Of a stretch of DNA of 64,000 nt, positions 42,256 through 51,378 are shown piece by piece. The stretch covers positions 1,922,001 through 1,986,000 of the forward strand of contig NZ_CP147915.1 of the NCBI RefSeq assembly GCF_039645585.1, in the 5' to 3' direction. Positions within the stretch are counted from its first letter, which is position 1, and each line of letters opens with the position of its first letter. This stretch comes from Sulfurimonas sp. HSL-1656 (lineage in GTDB: Bacteria; Campylobacterota; Campylobacteria; Campylobacterales; Sulfurimonadaceae). The position numbers and the translations under genes are program-made. The notes beneath the pieces are model-generated. The model was given only the letters and a program-made list of their open reading frames with translations, had not been told where the DNA came from and ran no database searches.

Positions 42256-42293
42256 TCCGTGCTATAAACATTAATTTGCACAAGGTACAAGCT

Positions 42294-42968
42294 ATGAAAG
42301 CTACGATTGCCATCGTTGAAGACGATACTGATCTTCTTGAGCTCCTGGAATACAGACTGGGCAAAGAGGGCTTCGACGTTGTCGGTTTCACCAATACGAA
42401 AAATGTCAAGCAGGTCCTGACCGAAGAGCCGGTCGACCTGATCCTCATGGACCGTAACCTTCCCGATGTCGAGGGAAGCGAATATATCGCGATGCTGCGC
42501 TACCAGGGGCTGAAAACCCCGGTGATCTTCCTCTCGGCCAAAGACGGCAGTGCCCAGGTGCAGGAGGGGTTTCTCCGGGGCGGCGACGACTACATCACCA
42601 AGCCATTTGAAATCGATGAGCTGATCCTGCGGATCAAAGCGGTCCTGCGCCGCACCCGCGGCGAGGAAGAGGAGCAGATCGTCACCTACCGCGACATCGA
42701 GCTGCACCTGCATTCGCGCGAAGCCTTCATCGCCGGCATGCCCGTCGAACTGACCAAACTGGAGTTCAACCTGCTGCGTACCTTTATCGAGAACCGCACC
42801 ACCGTGCTGCGGCGCGACTACCTTCTCAAAAGCGTCTGGGGGAAAAGCGACAGCTACCAGGGGCGCACGGTCAACGTCGCCATCAACCGCCTCAAAGAGA
42901 AGATCGACCCGGACAAAAGCAAAGACTACATCAAAACCGTCCGCGGCATCGGCTACATGATCCGCTAA
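42294..42968 (+). CDS. PhoB-type response regulator, orphan paralogue
   Basis: 224 residues from the ATG at 42294. The receiver has Glu9-Asp10-Asp11, phospho-Asp53 in LILMDRNLPD and Lys in YITKPFE. The winged-helix domain has ELTKLEFNLLRTFIE and the recognition helix GRTVNVAINRLKEKID. It is very similar to the regulator at 47144-47818, with identical stretches over the recognition helix, so both probably bind the same DNA. No kinase gene adjoins. It is divergent from the beta-helix lipoprotein gene and has its own Pho box. Confidence 0.92.
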   Translation: MKATIAIVEDDTDLLELLEYRLGKEGFDVVGFTNTKNVKQVLTEEPVDLILMDRNLPDVEGSEYIAMLRYQGLKTPVIFLSAKDGSAQVQEGFLRGGDDYITKPFEIDELILRIKAVLRRTRGEEEEQIVTYRDIELHLHSREAFIAGMPVELTKLEFNLLRTFIENRTTVLRRDYLLKSVWGKSDSYQGRTVNVAINRLKEKIDPDKSKDYIKTVRGIGYMIR

Positions 42969-43043
42969 CCGGTGCGCCCGCACCGTAGACAACAGCAATA
43001 AAATCAAAAAATATATTTTAGAAAAGAAGTTAAACGAAAGAAA

Positions 43044-43060
43044 GCGCAGTTCAACTGCGC
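43044..43060 (-). terminator. Hairpin at end of pst operon
   Basis: GCGCAGTT-C-AACTGCGC, a perfect inverted repeat between the convergent orphan phoB-like gene and pstB. On the minus strand TTTCTTTCGTTT follows, so it mainly suits termination of pstCAB. Confidence 0.65.
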
Positions 43061-43112
43061 GCGCCCTGGAAGAAGTACCCGCGGGGTGTGAGCTCTCTGC
43101 TGAAGAAGATGA

Positions 43113-43898
43113 TCAGCCGAACTTGCCGCTGATGTACTCCTGGGTCAGTTTTTCCGCCGGGGTGACGAACATCTCGTCGGTCTTGTTCAGCTCAATCAGC
43201 TCGCCCAGGTACATGAAGCCCGTATAGTCGCTGACCCGGGCCGCCTGCTGCATGTTGTGCGTGACGATGATGATCGTGACGCGGTCGCGCAGCTCCATGA
43301 CGAGCTTCTCGATCCCCTGGGTGGAGATGGGGTCGAGCGCCGAGGTCGGTTCGTCGAAGAGCAGGACGTCCGGCTCGACGGCGATGGCACGGGCGATACA
43401 GAGGCGCTGCTGCTGGCCGCCGGAGAGACCATTCGCATCGTGCTTGAGGCGGTCCTTGACCTCGTCCCAGATCGCGGCGTCGCGCAGCGCCTTCTCGACG
43501 CGGTCGGCGAGCTCCGTCTTGTTTTTGAGTCCCTGCAGGCGCATGCCGTAGGCGATGTTGTCGAAGATGCTCATCGGGAACGCCGTCGGTTTCTGGAAGA
43601 TCATCCCGATCTTGATGCGCAGGTTGATCAGGTCCTCTTTGCTCTCGACGATATTGCGCCCTTCGAACATGATCTTGCCGTCATACTGGTTCCCCGGGTA
43701 GAGGTCGTGCATGCGGTTGAACGAGCGCAGCAGGGTCGTCTTCCCGCAGCCCGAAGGCCCGATCAGGGCCGTCACCGCGTTTTTCGCGATCGGCATGGAG
43801 ATGTTTTTGAGGTTCGGTGACGTGGCACCGGCATAGGTAAAACTGAAATTGTTGACTTCGATCGCCTTCTCGGACGGAATGTCGATTACGGTCGCCAT
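43113..43898 (-). CDS. pstB: Phosphate ABC transporter ATPase PstB
   Basis: 261 residues. Walker [11 protein letters not shown]-loop [20 protein letters not shown], signature [16 protein letters not shown] and Walker [13 protein letters not shown]. The [12 protein letters not shown] and [11 protein letters not shown] segments are characteristic of PstB. It powers inner-membrane phosphate import through PstC and PstA, 3 nt after pstA. Confidence 0.98.
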   Translation of the reverse strand: MATVIDIPSEKAIEVNNFSFTYAGATSPNLKNISMPIAKNAVTALIGPSGCGKTTLLRSFNRMHDLYPGNQYDGKIMFEGRNIVESKEDLINLRIKIGMIFQKPTAFPMSIFDNIAYGMRLQGLKNKTELADRVEKALRDAAIWDEVKDRLKHDANGLSGGQQQRLCIARAIAVEPDVLLFDEPTSALDPISTQGIEKLVMELRDRVTIIIVTHNMQQAARVSDYTGFMYLGELIELNKTDEMFVTPAEKLTQEYISGKFG

Positions 43899-43901
43899 AG
43901 G

Positions 43902-44744
43902 CTATCTCCCTTTTTTCTTGAGTAGGATCAGACGGCCCAGAATGTTGAGGCCGAGAATGAACATCGAGAGGATGAACGCCGCGGCCCATCCCATCTTCTG
44001 CCAGTCCTCATAGGGGCTGGTCGCGTAGTTGAACATCGTCACGGTCAGCGACGCCATCGGCTCGCTGAGATCGTAGTTGAGGAAGTTGTCGTTGAACGAC
44101 GTAAAGAGCAGCGGTGCCGTCTCCCCGCCTACACGGGCGATCCCCAGCAGGACACCGGTGAGGACCCCCGCTTTCGCACCGCGGTAGACGACCTGCATGA
44201 TCACCTTGTACTTCGGTGCGCCCAGGGCGAAGGCCGCCTCGCGCAGGGTCGAGGGGACCAGCTGCAGCATATCGTCCGTCGTGCGCAGAATGATCGGGAT
44301 CATGATGATCGCCAGCGCCACGACGCCGGCCCAGCCGCTGAAATGGCCCATCGGCAGGACGATGATGGCGTAAACGAAAGAGCCGATAACGATACTCGGC
44401 GCACTCATCATGATGTCGGAGATGTCGCGGATGATCTCCGCGAGCTTCGACTTCTGCCCGTACTCGCTGAGGTAGGTCCCGGCCAGGATGCCCAGGGGCA
44501 CGCCGACGGCGGTCGCCACACCGACCAGGATCAGCTGGCCGATCAGTGCCTGCCGCAGACCGCTCTCCTCGTAGCCAGGAGGCGCCCCTTCGAAGATGAA
44601 GATGTTCCAGTTGATGGCGTCGATGCCGTTGGCGACGAGGACGTAGAGGATCCAGAAGAGAAACCCGATCCCGATCAGGGCCGAGAGGCTCGAAAGCCCG
44701 AGAACGATCTTGTTGACGAGCAGGCGTTTTTCAATCGCGGTCAT
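43902..44744 (-). CDS. pstA: Phosphate ABC transporter permease PstA
   Basis: 280 residues with six membrane helices. The permease loop is TLREAAFALGAPKYKVIMQV, and ARVGGETAPLLFTSFNDNFL is the PstA-specific segment. ATGA overlap with pstC indicates coupled translation. Confidence 0.97.
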   Translation of the reverse strand: MTAIEKRLLVNKIVLGLSSLSALIGIGFLFWILYVLVANGIDAINWNIFIFEGAPPGYEESGLRQALIGQLILVGVATAVGVPLGILAGTYLSEYGQKSKLAEIIRDISDIMMSAPSIVIGSFVYAIIVLPMGHFSGWAGVVALAIIMIPIILRTTDDMLQLVPSTLREAAFALGAPKYKVIMQVVYRGAKAGVLTGVLLGIARVGGETAPLLFTSFNDNFLNYDLSEPMASLTVTMFNYATSPYEDWQKMGWAAAFILSMFILGLNILGRLILLKKKGR

Positions 44745-45601
44745 TTCACTTTCCTTGTACGGCGCAGAAAATAGAACTTGGCCAGCGCGATGATGACGAA
44801 GCTCATCACCATCAGGATCAGCGCCAGTTCGAAGAGGCTCGAGAAGTAGAGATCCGTATCGGCCTCCGTGAACTCATTGGCAAGGGTGACGGGAATCGAC
44901 GTCGCCGGCGCGGTAATGTCCAGCGAGATCTTGTGCACGTTCCCCATGACGAAGGTGACGGCCATCGTCTCGCCGACGGCACGGCCCAGGGCCAGGATCA
45001 GCGAACCGATGATCCCCGCCTTGGCGTAAGGGATGACGACATCCTTGATGACGTCCCACTTCGTCGCCCCCAGGGCGTATGCCGACTCTTTGAGGATGTC
45101 GGGCGTCGTGTTCATCGCGTCGCGGGTGACCGCCGCCATGAACGGCAGGATCATGATCGCGAGGATGATCCCCGCGGTAAGCATCCCGATGCCGAGTCCC
45201 CCGAAAATGTCCCGGATGATGGGCACGAAATAGAAAAGCCCCCACATCCCGTAGATAACCGAGGGGATCGCCGCCAGCAGCTCGATGGAGACCCCGACGG
45301 GGGATTTGAGTTTCGCCGGGGCGATCTCGCTCAAAAATATCGCCACCCCGATCGCGACCGGGACCGCGAACAGCATCGCCAGGAAAGTCGAGATGACCGA
45401 ACCGGCAATCGCGGCGAACCCGCCGAATTTTTCCAGGTTCGGCGCCCATTTGTCCTGGAGGATGAAATCGAACCCGAACGCGGCGATCGCCTCTGTGGAG
45501 TGCTGAAAAAGCACCGTAAAAATCCAGGCGACGAGCAGCAAAATAGCCACCGCGACAAAGCGGGTCGCGTTCGCAAACAGTTTGTCAATCAGTAGTGTCA
45601 A
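44741..45601 (-). CDS. pstC: Phosphate ABC transporter permease PstC
   Basis: 286 residues with a TTG start at 45601. Family blocks: FGGFAAIAGSVISTFLAMLF, ELLAAIPSVIYGMWGLFYFV, LKESAYALGATKWDVIKDVV and GRAVGETMAVTFVMGN. It is first of pstCAB, with a Pho box and a -10 box at 45650-45682 immediately upstream. The binding protein gene pstS is about 3 kb away on the other strand, beyond phoR-phoB-phoU. Confidence 0.97.
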   Translation of the reverse strand: MTLLIDKLFANATRFVAVAILLLVAWIFTVLFQHSTEAIAAFGFDFILQDKWAPNLEKFGGFAAIAGSVISTFLAMLFAVPVAIGVAIFLSEIAPAKLKSPVGVSIELLAAIPSVIYGMWGLFYFVPIIRDIFGGLGIGMLTAGIILAIMILPFMAAVTRDAMNTTPDILKESAYALGATKWDVIKDVVIPYAKAGIIGSLILALGRAVGETMAVTFVMGNVHKISLDITAPATSIPVTLANEFTEADTDLYFSSLFELALILMVMSFVIIALAKFYFLRRTRKVK

Positions 45602-45649
45602 ACTTCTCTCTCTTCATCGGGCTTAGATGCCCTTAATATGGTGGGCGCA

Positions 45650-45682
45650 ATGGTAAGCTACAAAGGTTACAGAAACATTACA
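45650..45682 (-). promoter_or_regulatory. Pho box and -10 box of pstCAB
   Basis: On the minus strand TGTAA-TGTTTC-TGTAA-CC (45665-45682), then 9 nt, then TACCAT (45650-45655). A further TGTAG lies just downstream. The site falls between the phoR stop and the pstC start. Confidence 0.75.
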
Positions 45683-45713
45683 TATAGGCGGTAAAGCCCG
45701 CAGGCAAGGGGCT

Positions 45714-47150
45714 TCAGAGCAGTGGGACGTCGGCTGCCGGCGCGGTATCCGAAGCGGCACCCGGCAGGAGGGGGGCGAGGCTGAATCCGAACGAGGAGCC
45801 CTCCCCTTCCACGCTGCTGATCTGAAGCTTCGTGTTGTGCAGGGCCAGGATGTAGCTGACGATGGAGAGCCCCAGTCCCATCGAATTGTCCCAGGTGTTC
45901 TTGTCGACACGGTAGAACTTGCTGCTGATACGGTCAAGCTCCTTTGCGGCGATGCCGATCCCCCGGTCATGGACCCAGAGCATCCCGTCCACGATCTCCA
46001 GTGTCACCGCACCTTCGGAGTATTTCATCGCGTTATCGAGCAGGTTCGTGACGACCAGGTCGATCATCGTGCGGTCCGCTTCGACGCTGCTGGGGGGACA
46101 GGAGACGTCCAGGGTCCGGTCGGTGTACTTTTTCCCGATATTGTTTGCACACTCGGTCGCCAGGTCGCAGAGGTCGAACCGGCTCTTCGCCGGGGCCAGG
46201 TCGTTGTTCTCGAGCTTGACGGAGAGCGACAGGCGGTCGAGCATCGTCGAGATCTTCTGGGCGTTGGCCGTGATCTTCTGCAAGAAGCGCTGCCGGATCC
46301 GGCCGTCGATTTCCGGATCGTCATGGAGCGTCTCCGCGTAACCGACGATCGAGGCAATCGGGTTCTTGAACTCGTGGCTGATCGCCGAGAGGATATCGTT
46401 GCGCTGCTTGTTGATGAGGCGCAGCCGCGCCGTGTACTTGCGCTTCTGCCGCTCCCGCTTGGCCAGCTTCTTGACAAGGTTCTTGAGCAGCAGCGAGATC
46501 TGCAGGAACTCGGTGAAATAGCGCGGTTTGACGACCGCCTTGTAGTTCTTGTCGCTGATCTCTTCGAGGTAGGCCGAAAGCTGGGCGATGTCGTACCGGA
46601 TCTTGCGGCTCATCCGCACCGCGAGGTAAACTACGACGAGCAGCAGCAGGGCCAGGACGCCCGCCAGCCGGTAGAGCAGCTTATAGAAGTCGTCGAGCAC
46701 CTTCTGCAGACTGACGGCGATGCGCAGCGTATAAGAGCGCCCCTGCCAGACGATGCGCTTGGCCACGTAAAGAAAATCGATGCCGATAGTATGGGAGAAG
46801 CGGACGGCCTGGCCGAACTCCCCTTTGGCGGCGGCCATGACCTCTTCGCGGTTGGCATGGTTCTCCATCTCTTCACGGTTGGCATCGCTCTCTGCGGCCA
46901 CCGTGCCGTCGGAGGCAATCACGGTAATGCGTTTGCCGATCCGCGGTGCCGTCTCCGCAATATAGGCGTCAAGGCTGGGAACGTAATGCAGGGTGGACTC
47001 GATCAGCCCGATCTCCTGCTTGAGACGTACCTCGTAGTCGCTGATGACGGACTCTTTGAGGGTAAAGTAACCCACAAACGAGGCAATAACCCCCATCAGC
47101 GCGAAGATGCCGAGGAACTGGAGTACGAAAGAGTGGTGGATTTTCAGCAA
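45714..47150 (-). CDS. phoR: PhoR-type sensor histidine kinase
   Basis: 478 residues from a TTG at 47150, next to the regulator stop. Helix 1 (about 9-30), a periplasmic sensor of about 125 residues (contains RIGKRITVIASDGTVAAESD and FLYVAKRIVWQGRSYTLRIA), helix 2 (about 162-180), a linker, then His259 in SAISHEFKNPIASIVGYAET, VVTNLLDNAMKYS, WVHDRGIGIAA and GLGLSIVSYI. The periplasmic domain resembles that of PhoR kinases of Gram-positives rather than the short E. coli type. It follows the PhoB gene and precedes pstC. Confidence 0.92.
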   Translation of the reverse strand: MLKIHHSFVLQFLGIFALMGVIASFVGYFTLKESVISDYEVRLKQEIGLIESTLHYVPSLDAYIAETAPRIGKRITVIASDGTVAAESDANREEMENHANREEVMAAAKGEFGQAVRFSHTIGIDFLYVAKRIVWQGRSYTLRIAVSLQKVLDDFYKLLYRLAGVLALLLLVVVYLAVRMSRKIRYDIAQLSAYLEEISDKNYKAVVKPRYFTEFLQISLLLKNLVKKLAKRERQKRKYTARLRLINKQRNDILSAISHEFKNPIASIVGYAETLHDDPEIDGRIRQRFLQKITANAQKISTMLDRLSLSVKLENNDLAPAKSRFDLCDLATECANNIGKKYTDRTLDVSCPPSSVEADRTMIDLVVTNLLDNAMKYSEGAVTLEIVDGMLWVHDRGIGIAAKELDRISSKFYRVDKNTWDNSMGLGLSIVSYILALHNTKLQISSVEGEGSSFGFSLAPLLPGAASDTAPAADVPLL

Positions 47151-47818
47151 AGTGTGTACCCTACTCCGCGTACCGTTTTGATGTACTCTTTGCTCTTGTC
47201 CGGGTCGATCTTCTCTTTGAGGCGGTTGATCGCGACGTTGACCGTGCGGTCCTGGTACACCTCATCGCCTCCCCAGACATGTTCAAGCAGGTAGTCCCGG
47301 TCGAGGACGACGTTCTGGTTGGAGATTAGCGTATGCAGCAGGTCGAATTCGAGCTTGGTGAGCGTGACGGGGCTCCCCTCGATGGTCACCTCCCGCGAGG
47401 CGAGGTTGAGCAGGATGTCCCGGTAGGCGACGACCCCCTCGGAAGGGCTGCCCTTGGTCCGGCGAAGCACGGCATTGATGCGCAGCAGCAGCTCTTTCAT
47501 ATTGAAGGGCTTGGTCATATAGTCGTCCCCGCCGCGCATGAACCCCTCTTCGATGTCACTCTCTTTGTTTTTGGCACTGAGGTAGATGACCGGGGTCTGG
47601 ATCCCCTCCTTGCGCAGCCCCGCGACGAATTCGCTCCCCTCCGCACCGGGCAGGTTCCGGTCCATGATCATCAGGTCGACCGACTCCTCCTCGAGCACGC
47701 GGCGGACGTTTTTCGTGTTCAGGAATCCGATCGTCTCAAACCCCTCTTTCTCCAGATTGTACTCGATGAGTTCGAGAAGGTCCTCTTCATCCTCAACAAT
47801 GACTATCGTCGTTTGCAT
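47144..47818 (-). CDS. phoB: PhoB response regulator
   Basis: 224 residues from the ATG at 47818, chosen by alignment with the paralogue at 42294; a TTG at 47842 that overlaps the phoU stop is the alternative and adds eight residues. Receiver with Glu9-Asp10-Glu11, phospho-Asp53 in LMIMDRNLPG and Lys in YMTKPFN; winged helix with TLTKLEFDLLHTLI and RTVNVAINRLKEKID. Partner kinase PhoR follows with an overlapping start. It is the likely binder of the TGTAA-N6-TGTAA repeats in this region. Confidence 0.94.
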   Translation of the reverse strand: MQTTIVIVEDEEDLLELIEYNLEKEGFETIGFLNTKNVRRVLEEESVDLMIMDRNLPGAEGSEFVAGLRKEGIQTPVIYLSAKNKESDIEEGFMRGGDDYMTKPFNMKELLLRINAVLRRTKGSPSEGVVAYRDILLNLASREVTIEGSPVTLTKLEFDLLHTLISNQNVVLDRDYLLEHVWGGDEVYQDRTVNVAINRLKEKIDPDKSKEYIKTVRGVGYTLC

Positions 47819-47838
47819 CGCGTTTCCCACTCCCTTAT

Positions 47839-48507
47839 TCAATAGCTCTGAAGTTTCCCGCCTTTGTGTTCGAACATCAGCAGGTTGGCAACGTTGACGG
47901 CACGGTCACAGACCCGTTCGAGCTTGCGCAGCGTCCCCAGCATCCGAACATACGATGCGGAGAGCTCATGCTCGGAGATGATCAGGGACATGATATCTTT
48001 TTCGAGGATCGCGAAGAGGTCGTCGTTTTTGCTCTCTTCGACCATCACTTTCCGGTAGGTCTCCTCGACATCGCAGGAGTCGATCTTTGACACGCACTCA
48101 TAGATGCTGGTTAAGGCGTTGACGACGCTCTTGTGCAGCTGGATAATGGCGTTGTCGAAAGGTTCGAGGTTGCAATCGGTCTGCATCAGTTCACGGATGC
48201 GGCGGGCATATTTTTTCGTCCCCTCGGCGATGCGGACCAGTTCGTTGGTCATCTTGAGGTAGGCCACGAGCCCGCGGAGCTCCTGGGCCTCCGGACCGAA
48301 CAGCGCAAAGGTCTTCACGATCTCGTTGTCGACGGTGTTGCCGTCGCTCTCGATCATCTTCAATGTTTCCGTCGCTGCTTCGAAACCGTCCGCATTCTTG
48401 GCGCTGTACGCCTCGAGGGCCATACGGTTTGCTGTGACCTCTTTATGAATGATCTCGGCGACCATCCCCTGTATCTCGCGCAACTTTGTTTCGTAGCGTG
48501 GAAGCAT
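47839..48507 (-). CDS. phoU: PhoU phosphate-signalling regulator
   Basis: 222 residues from the ATG at 48507, preceded by AAGGA at good spacing; an ATG two codons upstream lies too close to it. All helical, with two repeats of the PhoU three-helix unit, marked by DNTVDNEIVKTFALFGPEAQ-like and KNDDLFAILEKDIMSLIISE segments carrying the acidic metal-binding residues. PhoU links the Pst transporter to PhoR and limits signalling in high phosphate. It is first in phoU-phoB-phoR and divergent from pstS. Confidence 0.95.
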   Translation of the reverse strand: MLPRYETKLREIQGMVAEIIHKEVTANRMALEAYSAKNADGFEAATETLKMIESDGNTVDNEIVKTFALFGPEAQELRGLVAYLKMTNELVRIAEGTKKYARRIRELMQTDCNLEPFDNAIIQLHKSVVNALTSIYECVSKIDSCDVEETYRKVMVEESKNDDLFAILEKDIMSLIISEHELSASYVRMLGTLRKLERVCDRAVNVANLLMFEHKGGKLQSY

Positions 48508-48607
48508 GCTCATCCTTACTTTATTTCAGATAGTGTAACACAACTCCTTAGCGTGCCGGTATCCCCGGGCCGCGGCAGCCGTGTTTTATAAATAAATGAC
48601 GGGCGGG

Positions 48608-48640
48608 ATTATACGGGGGCTAGGTAACATAAAGGTTACA
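48608..48640 (-). promoter_or_regulatory. Pho box and -10 box of phoU-phoB-phoR
   Basis: On the minus strand TGTAA-CCTTTA-TGTTA-CC (48623-48640), then 9 nt, then a perfect TATAAT (48608-48613). Same geometry as the pstS site 25 nt to the right on the other strand. Confidence 0.8.
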
Positions 48641-48664
48641 ATCCCCGCCGCCCGGAAAATGGAG

Positions 48665-48697
48665 TGTAATCATTTTGTAACCGTGCGATTCTACAAT
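48665..48697 (+). promoter_or_regulatory. Pho box and -10 box of pstS
   Basis: TGTAA-TCATTT-TGTAA-CC (48665-48682), then 9 nt, then TACAAT (48692-48697), 28 nt before the pstS ATG. Confidence 0.85.
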
Positions 48698-48725
48698 TCG
48701 GCCATCACAACACGAAGGATCGTTT

Positions 48726-49730
48726 ATGTTCAAACGCATCGCAACTGCCCTGACACTTGCATCGCTTGCACTGGCCTCTGCATCTGCAGCCGACAAGATC
48801 AGCGGCGCGGGCGCTTCATTCCCCGCCCCGCTCTATTATGACTGGGCTTTCAACTACGGCAAAGAGACCCGCAGCCGTGTCAACTACCAGTCCATCGGTT
48901 CCGGCGGCGGGATCAAGCAGATCACGAACCGTATCGTCGACTTCGGTGCCTCCGACAAGCCGCTCACGACCAAGGAGCTGACCAAGGCGAAACTGCTCCA
49001 GTTCCCGGCCGTGATCGGGGCGATCGTCGTCTCGTACAACCTTCCGGGCATCGCCGACGAAGCGCTCAAACTCTCCAACACTCTGGTCGCCGACATCTTC
49101 GCCGGCAAGATCACGATGTGGAACGACCCGGCGATCGCCGCCGAGAACAAAGGGCTGGCGCTCCCGAACGAAAAGATCATCGTCGTCCACCGTTCCGACG
49201 GATCAGGCACGACGTACAACTTTACCTATTACCTGACAAAGAGCTCCGAGAACTGGGCGAACACCTACGGTGCCGGCAAGGCGATCGACTGGGCCGTCGG
49301 TATGGGCGGCAAAGGCAACGAAGGGGTTTCCAACCTCCTCAAACAGACGCCTTTCACCATCGGTTACATCGAAAGCGCCTACAAAGAGAAGAACCACCTC
49401 GCCGCCGCGACGCTGCAGACGGCGAACGGCAAGTGGGTCACGGCCCGCGAGGAGAACTTCAAGGCGGCGGCACAGTACGCCAGCTGGACGAAAGAGGACA
49501 ACTTCTACGCGCTGCTGGCACTCCAGCCGGGCGACACCTCCTACCCGATCGTCGCGGCCACTTTCATCCTCCTGCCCAAAGAGAAGGCGGGCATGAACAA
49601 GAAGGTAACCGCCTTCTATGACTACGCCTTCAAGCAGGGCGACGAGAGCGCCAAGAAACTCGGTTACATCCCGCTGCCCGAAAGCACGAAACAGATGATC
49701 CGCGAATACTGGACAACGAACATCAAATAA
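48726..49730 (+). CDS. pstS: Periplasmic phosphate-binding protein PstS
   Basis: 334 residues with signal peptide MFKRIATALTLASLALASASA. Phosphate-binding segments: ISGAGASFPAPLYYDWAFNY, YQSIGSGGGIKQITNRIVDF, GASDKPLT and VVHRSDGSGTTYNFTYYL. It hands phosphate to PstCA. A strong Pho box lies directly upstream. It is transcribed away from phoU and followed by the porin gene, which has its own promoter. Confidence 0.98.
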   Translation: MFKRIATALTLASLALASASAADKISGAGASFPAPLYYDWAFNYGKETRSRVNYQSIGSGGGIKQITNRIVDFGASDKPLTTKELTKAKLLQFPAVIGAIVVSYNLPGIADEALKLSNTLVADIFAGKITMWNDPAIAAENKGLALPNEKIIVVHRSDGSGTTYNFTYYLTKSSENWANTYGAGKAIDWAVGMGGKGNEGVSNLLKQTPFTIGYIESAYKEKNHLAAATLQTANGKWVTAREENFKAAAQYASWTKEDNFYALLALQPGDTSYPIVAATFILLPKEKAGMNKKVTAFYDYAFKQGDESAKKLGYIPLPESTKQMIREYWTTNIK

Positions 49731-49947
49731 TCCGGGCGGTTACACGCGCCTTTATCCGGCGGCCCCGCGCCGCCGTTCCCCCTTCCATCCACGCTAAATC
49801 AACCTTTTTCTCTCTGCCGTACACCACCAAACCATGTCACTTCCGGTATTCTCCGTGTGCTATACTGGACCGGATACGGTTCATCCCACCGGACGCCGCA
49901 TTATGGTTACGCCACCGTTGCTCTATGGTTACAGAAGGATACGGCTT

Positions 49948-49980
49948 TGTAATCTTTATGTAACCAAGCTGCTTTACAAT
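49948..49980 (+). promoter_or_regulatory. Pho box and -10 box of oprP-like porin
   Basis: TGTAA-TCTTTA-TGTAA-CC (49948-49965), then 9 nt, then TACAAT (49975-49980), identical -10 to pstS. Upstream, TGGTTAC occurs at about 49903 and 49925. The rest of the 282-nt gap after pstS holds nothing else that I recognise. Confidence 0.82.
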
Positions 49981-50012
49981 TCACACAACTTAATGAATGA
50001 GGAAGCACAACA

Positions 50013-51353
50013 ATGAAACACATCGTTCTCTCAACGATTGCCGCACTGACACTGAGTACGGTCGCATCTGCCGACGCCACCACGCTTTACAGTGATCCGA
50101 CGACGGGACAGGTCTTTACTCAGCCGGGCGAGAACCGTGTCAAGATGGGTGAGTTCGTCGATGCGAACACCCTTGAAACGTCCGGAGAGAAGACGACGGT
50201 TATTGCAAAGGATTCCCCGGAATTCCTGCTGGGCCAGGAGACCGCGCCGAACATGAAGTTCACGGCGTCGGACAACCCGGACATGTGGCTCAAACTCGGG
50301 GTCCGCATCCAGGGCACGTTCGAGAACTACCAGCGTGATTATGAAGACGCGGCGAAGAGCGACACCAACAACTGGGACGCCTACCTCCGCCGGACGCGTT
50401 TCGAAGCCGCTGCCGGCTTCAGCAAAAACGTCTCATTCACAATGGATATCCGCAACGACAAGGCCAACTACCAGGACGACGGCGAGCAGAAGTTCAATGT
50501 CGGCGATGCATACCTCAAGATCAGCAAGCCCTTCGGGACATCCCTGGTGAACTTCCGCCTCTACCGCGGCAAGATCGACGTGTCCCGTACCGAGACCGTC
50601 AAATCAGCCTATGTCCTGCACTATGACCGCCCGCACGTCGCGGATGAAGCGGCGCAGTACATCACCCACAACCGCCGCGGGACCAATGCGAAAATGTACG
50701 GGGACTGGAAGAAGAAGATCTATTACGAGGTCGCCTTCGGTGACGGTGTCTACTCCGGCAAGTTCAAGGACGCCGGCGGCAGCAGCTTCGACGGGGACGA
50801 TTTCAACCAGAAAAGCTTCTTCTACGGCGGGAAGGTCGTCCTCTCTCCGTTTGACGGCTGGGAAGAGACGAAGCGGACCGAAACCTACTTCGGCAAAGGC
50901 AAGCACTTCGAAATCGGCGCCTCCTACTGGAACAGCCCCGGCATCGAGTATGCCGACAGCAATGTCTCACAGACCATCGACCACGAGCTGATCAACCTCG
51001 AGATGTCGGCACACTACAAAGGCGCCTTTGTGCAGGCGGAATGGTTCCAGTTCGACGGCGTCGTCAAGAACTGGGGCGAGGCCGAAACCGGTAAATCCAG
51101 CGGCTGGTACGTCACCGGGGAATACGTCATTGAAGCACTCAATTACCTCGCACCCTTCGTCCGCTACGAAAACTGGGACAAATACGACGGGAAAGGGGAC
51201 TGGGAACTCGAGTCGAAAATGGCAGGGGTGAACTGGTACCTCAGAGGCAACTCGACCAAAGTCGGTCTCGTCTTCCAGGAAGACACCTACGGGAAAGATC
51301 TCGGTGATTACACCGATACACGCTTCAAAGTCACGACACAGTGGTTCTTCTAA
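50013..51353 (+). CDS. oprP: OprP/OprO-type phosphate porin
   Basis: 446 residues with signal peptide MKHIVLSTIAALTLSTVASA. The barrel starts after residue 85 (MWLKLGVRIQGTFENYQRDY) and contains WDAYLRRTRFEAAAGFSKNV, typical of OprP/O, and ends in TRFKVTTQWFF with terminal Phe. Lys and Arg residues are frequent on the strands, in keeping with an anion channel. It moves phosphate or polyphosphate across the outer membrane for PstS. GAGGAAG gives a good ribosome site, and a Pho box precedes it. Confidence 0.93.
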   Translation: MKHIVLSTIAALTLSTVASADATTLYSDPTTGQVFTQPGENRVKMGEFVDANTLETSGEKTTVIAKDSPEFLLGQETAPNMKFTASDNPDMWLKLGVRIQGTFENYQRDYEDAAKSDTNNWDAYLRRTRFEAAAGFSKNVSFTMDIRNDKANYQDDGEQKFNVGDAYLKISKPFGTSLVNFRLYRGKIDVSRTETVKSAYVLHYDRPHVADEAAQYITHNRRGTNAKMYGDWKKKIYYEVAFGDGVYSGKFKDAGGSSFDGDDFNQKSFFYGGKVVLSPFDGWEETKRTETYFGKGKHFEIGASYWNSPGIEYADSNVSQTIDHELINLEMSAHYKGAFVQAEWFQFDGVVKNWGEAETGKSSGWYVTGEYVIEALNYLAPFVRYENWDKYDGKGDWELESKMAGVNWYLRGNSTKVGLVFQEDTYGKDLGDYTDTRFKVTTQWFF

Positions 51354-51378
51354 AGAACCGCTGCCCCGCGCCTAAACT

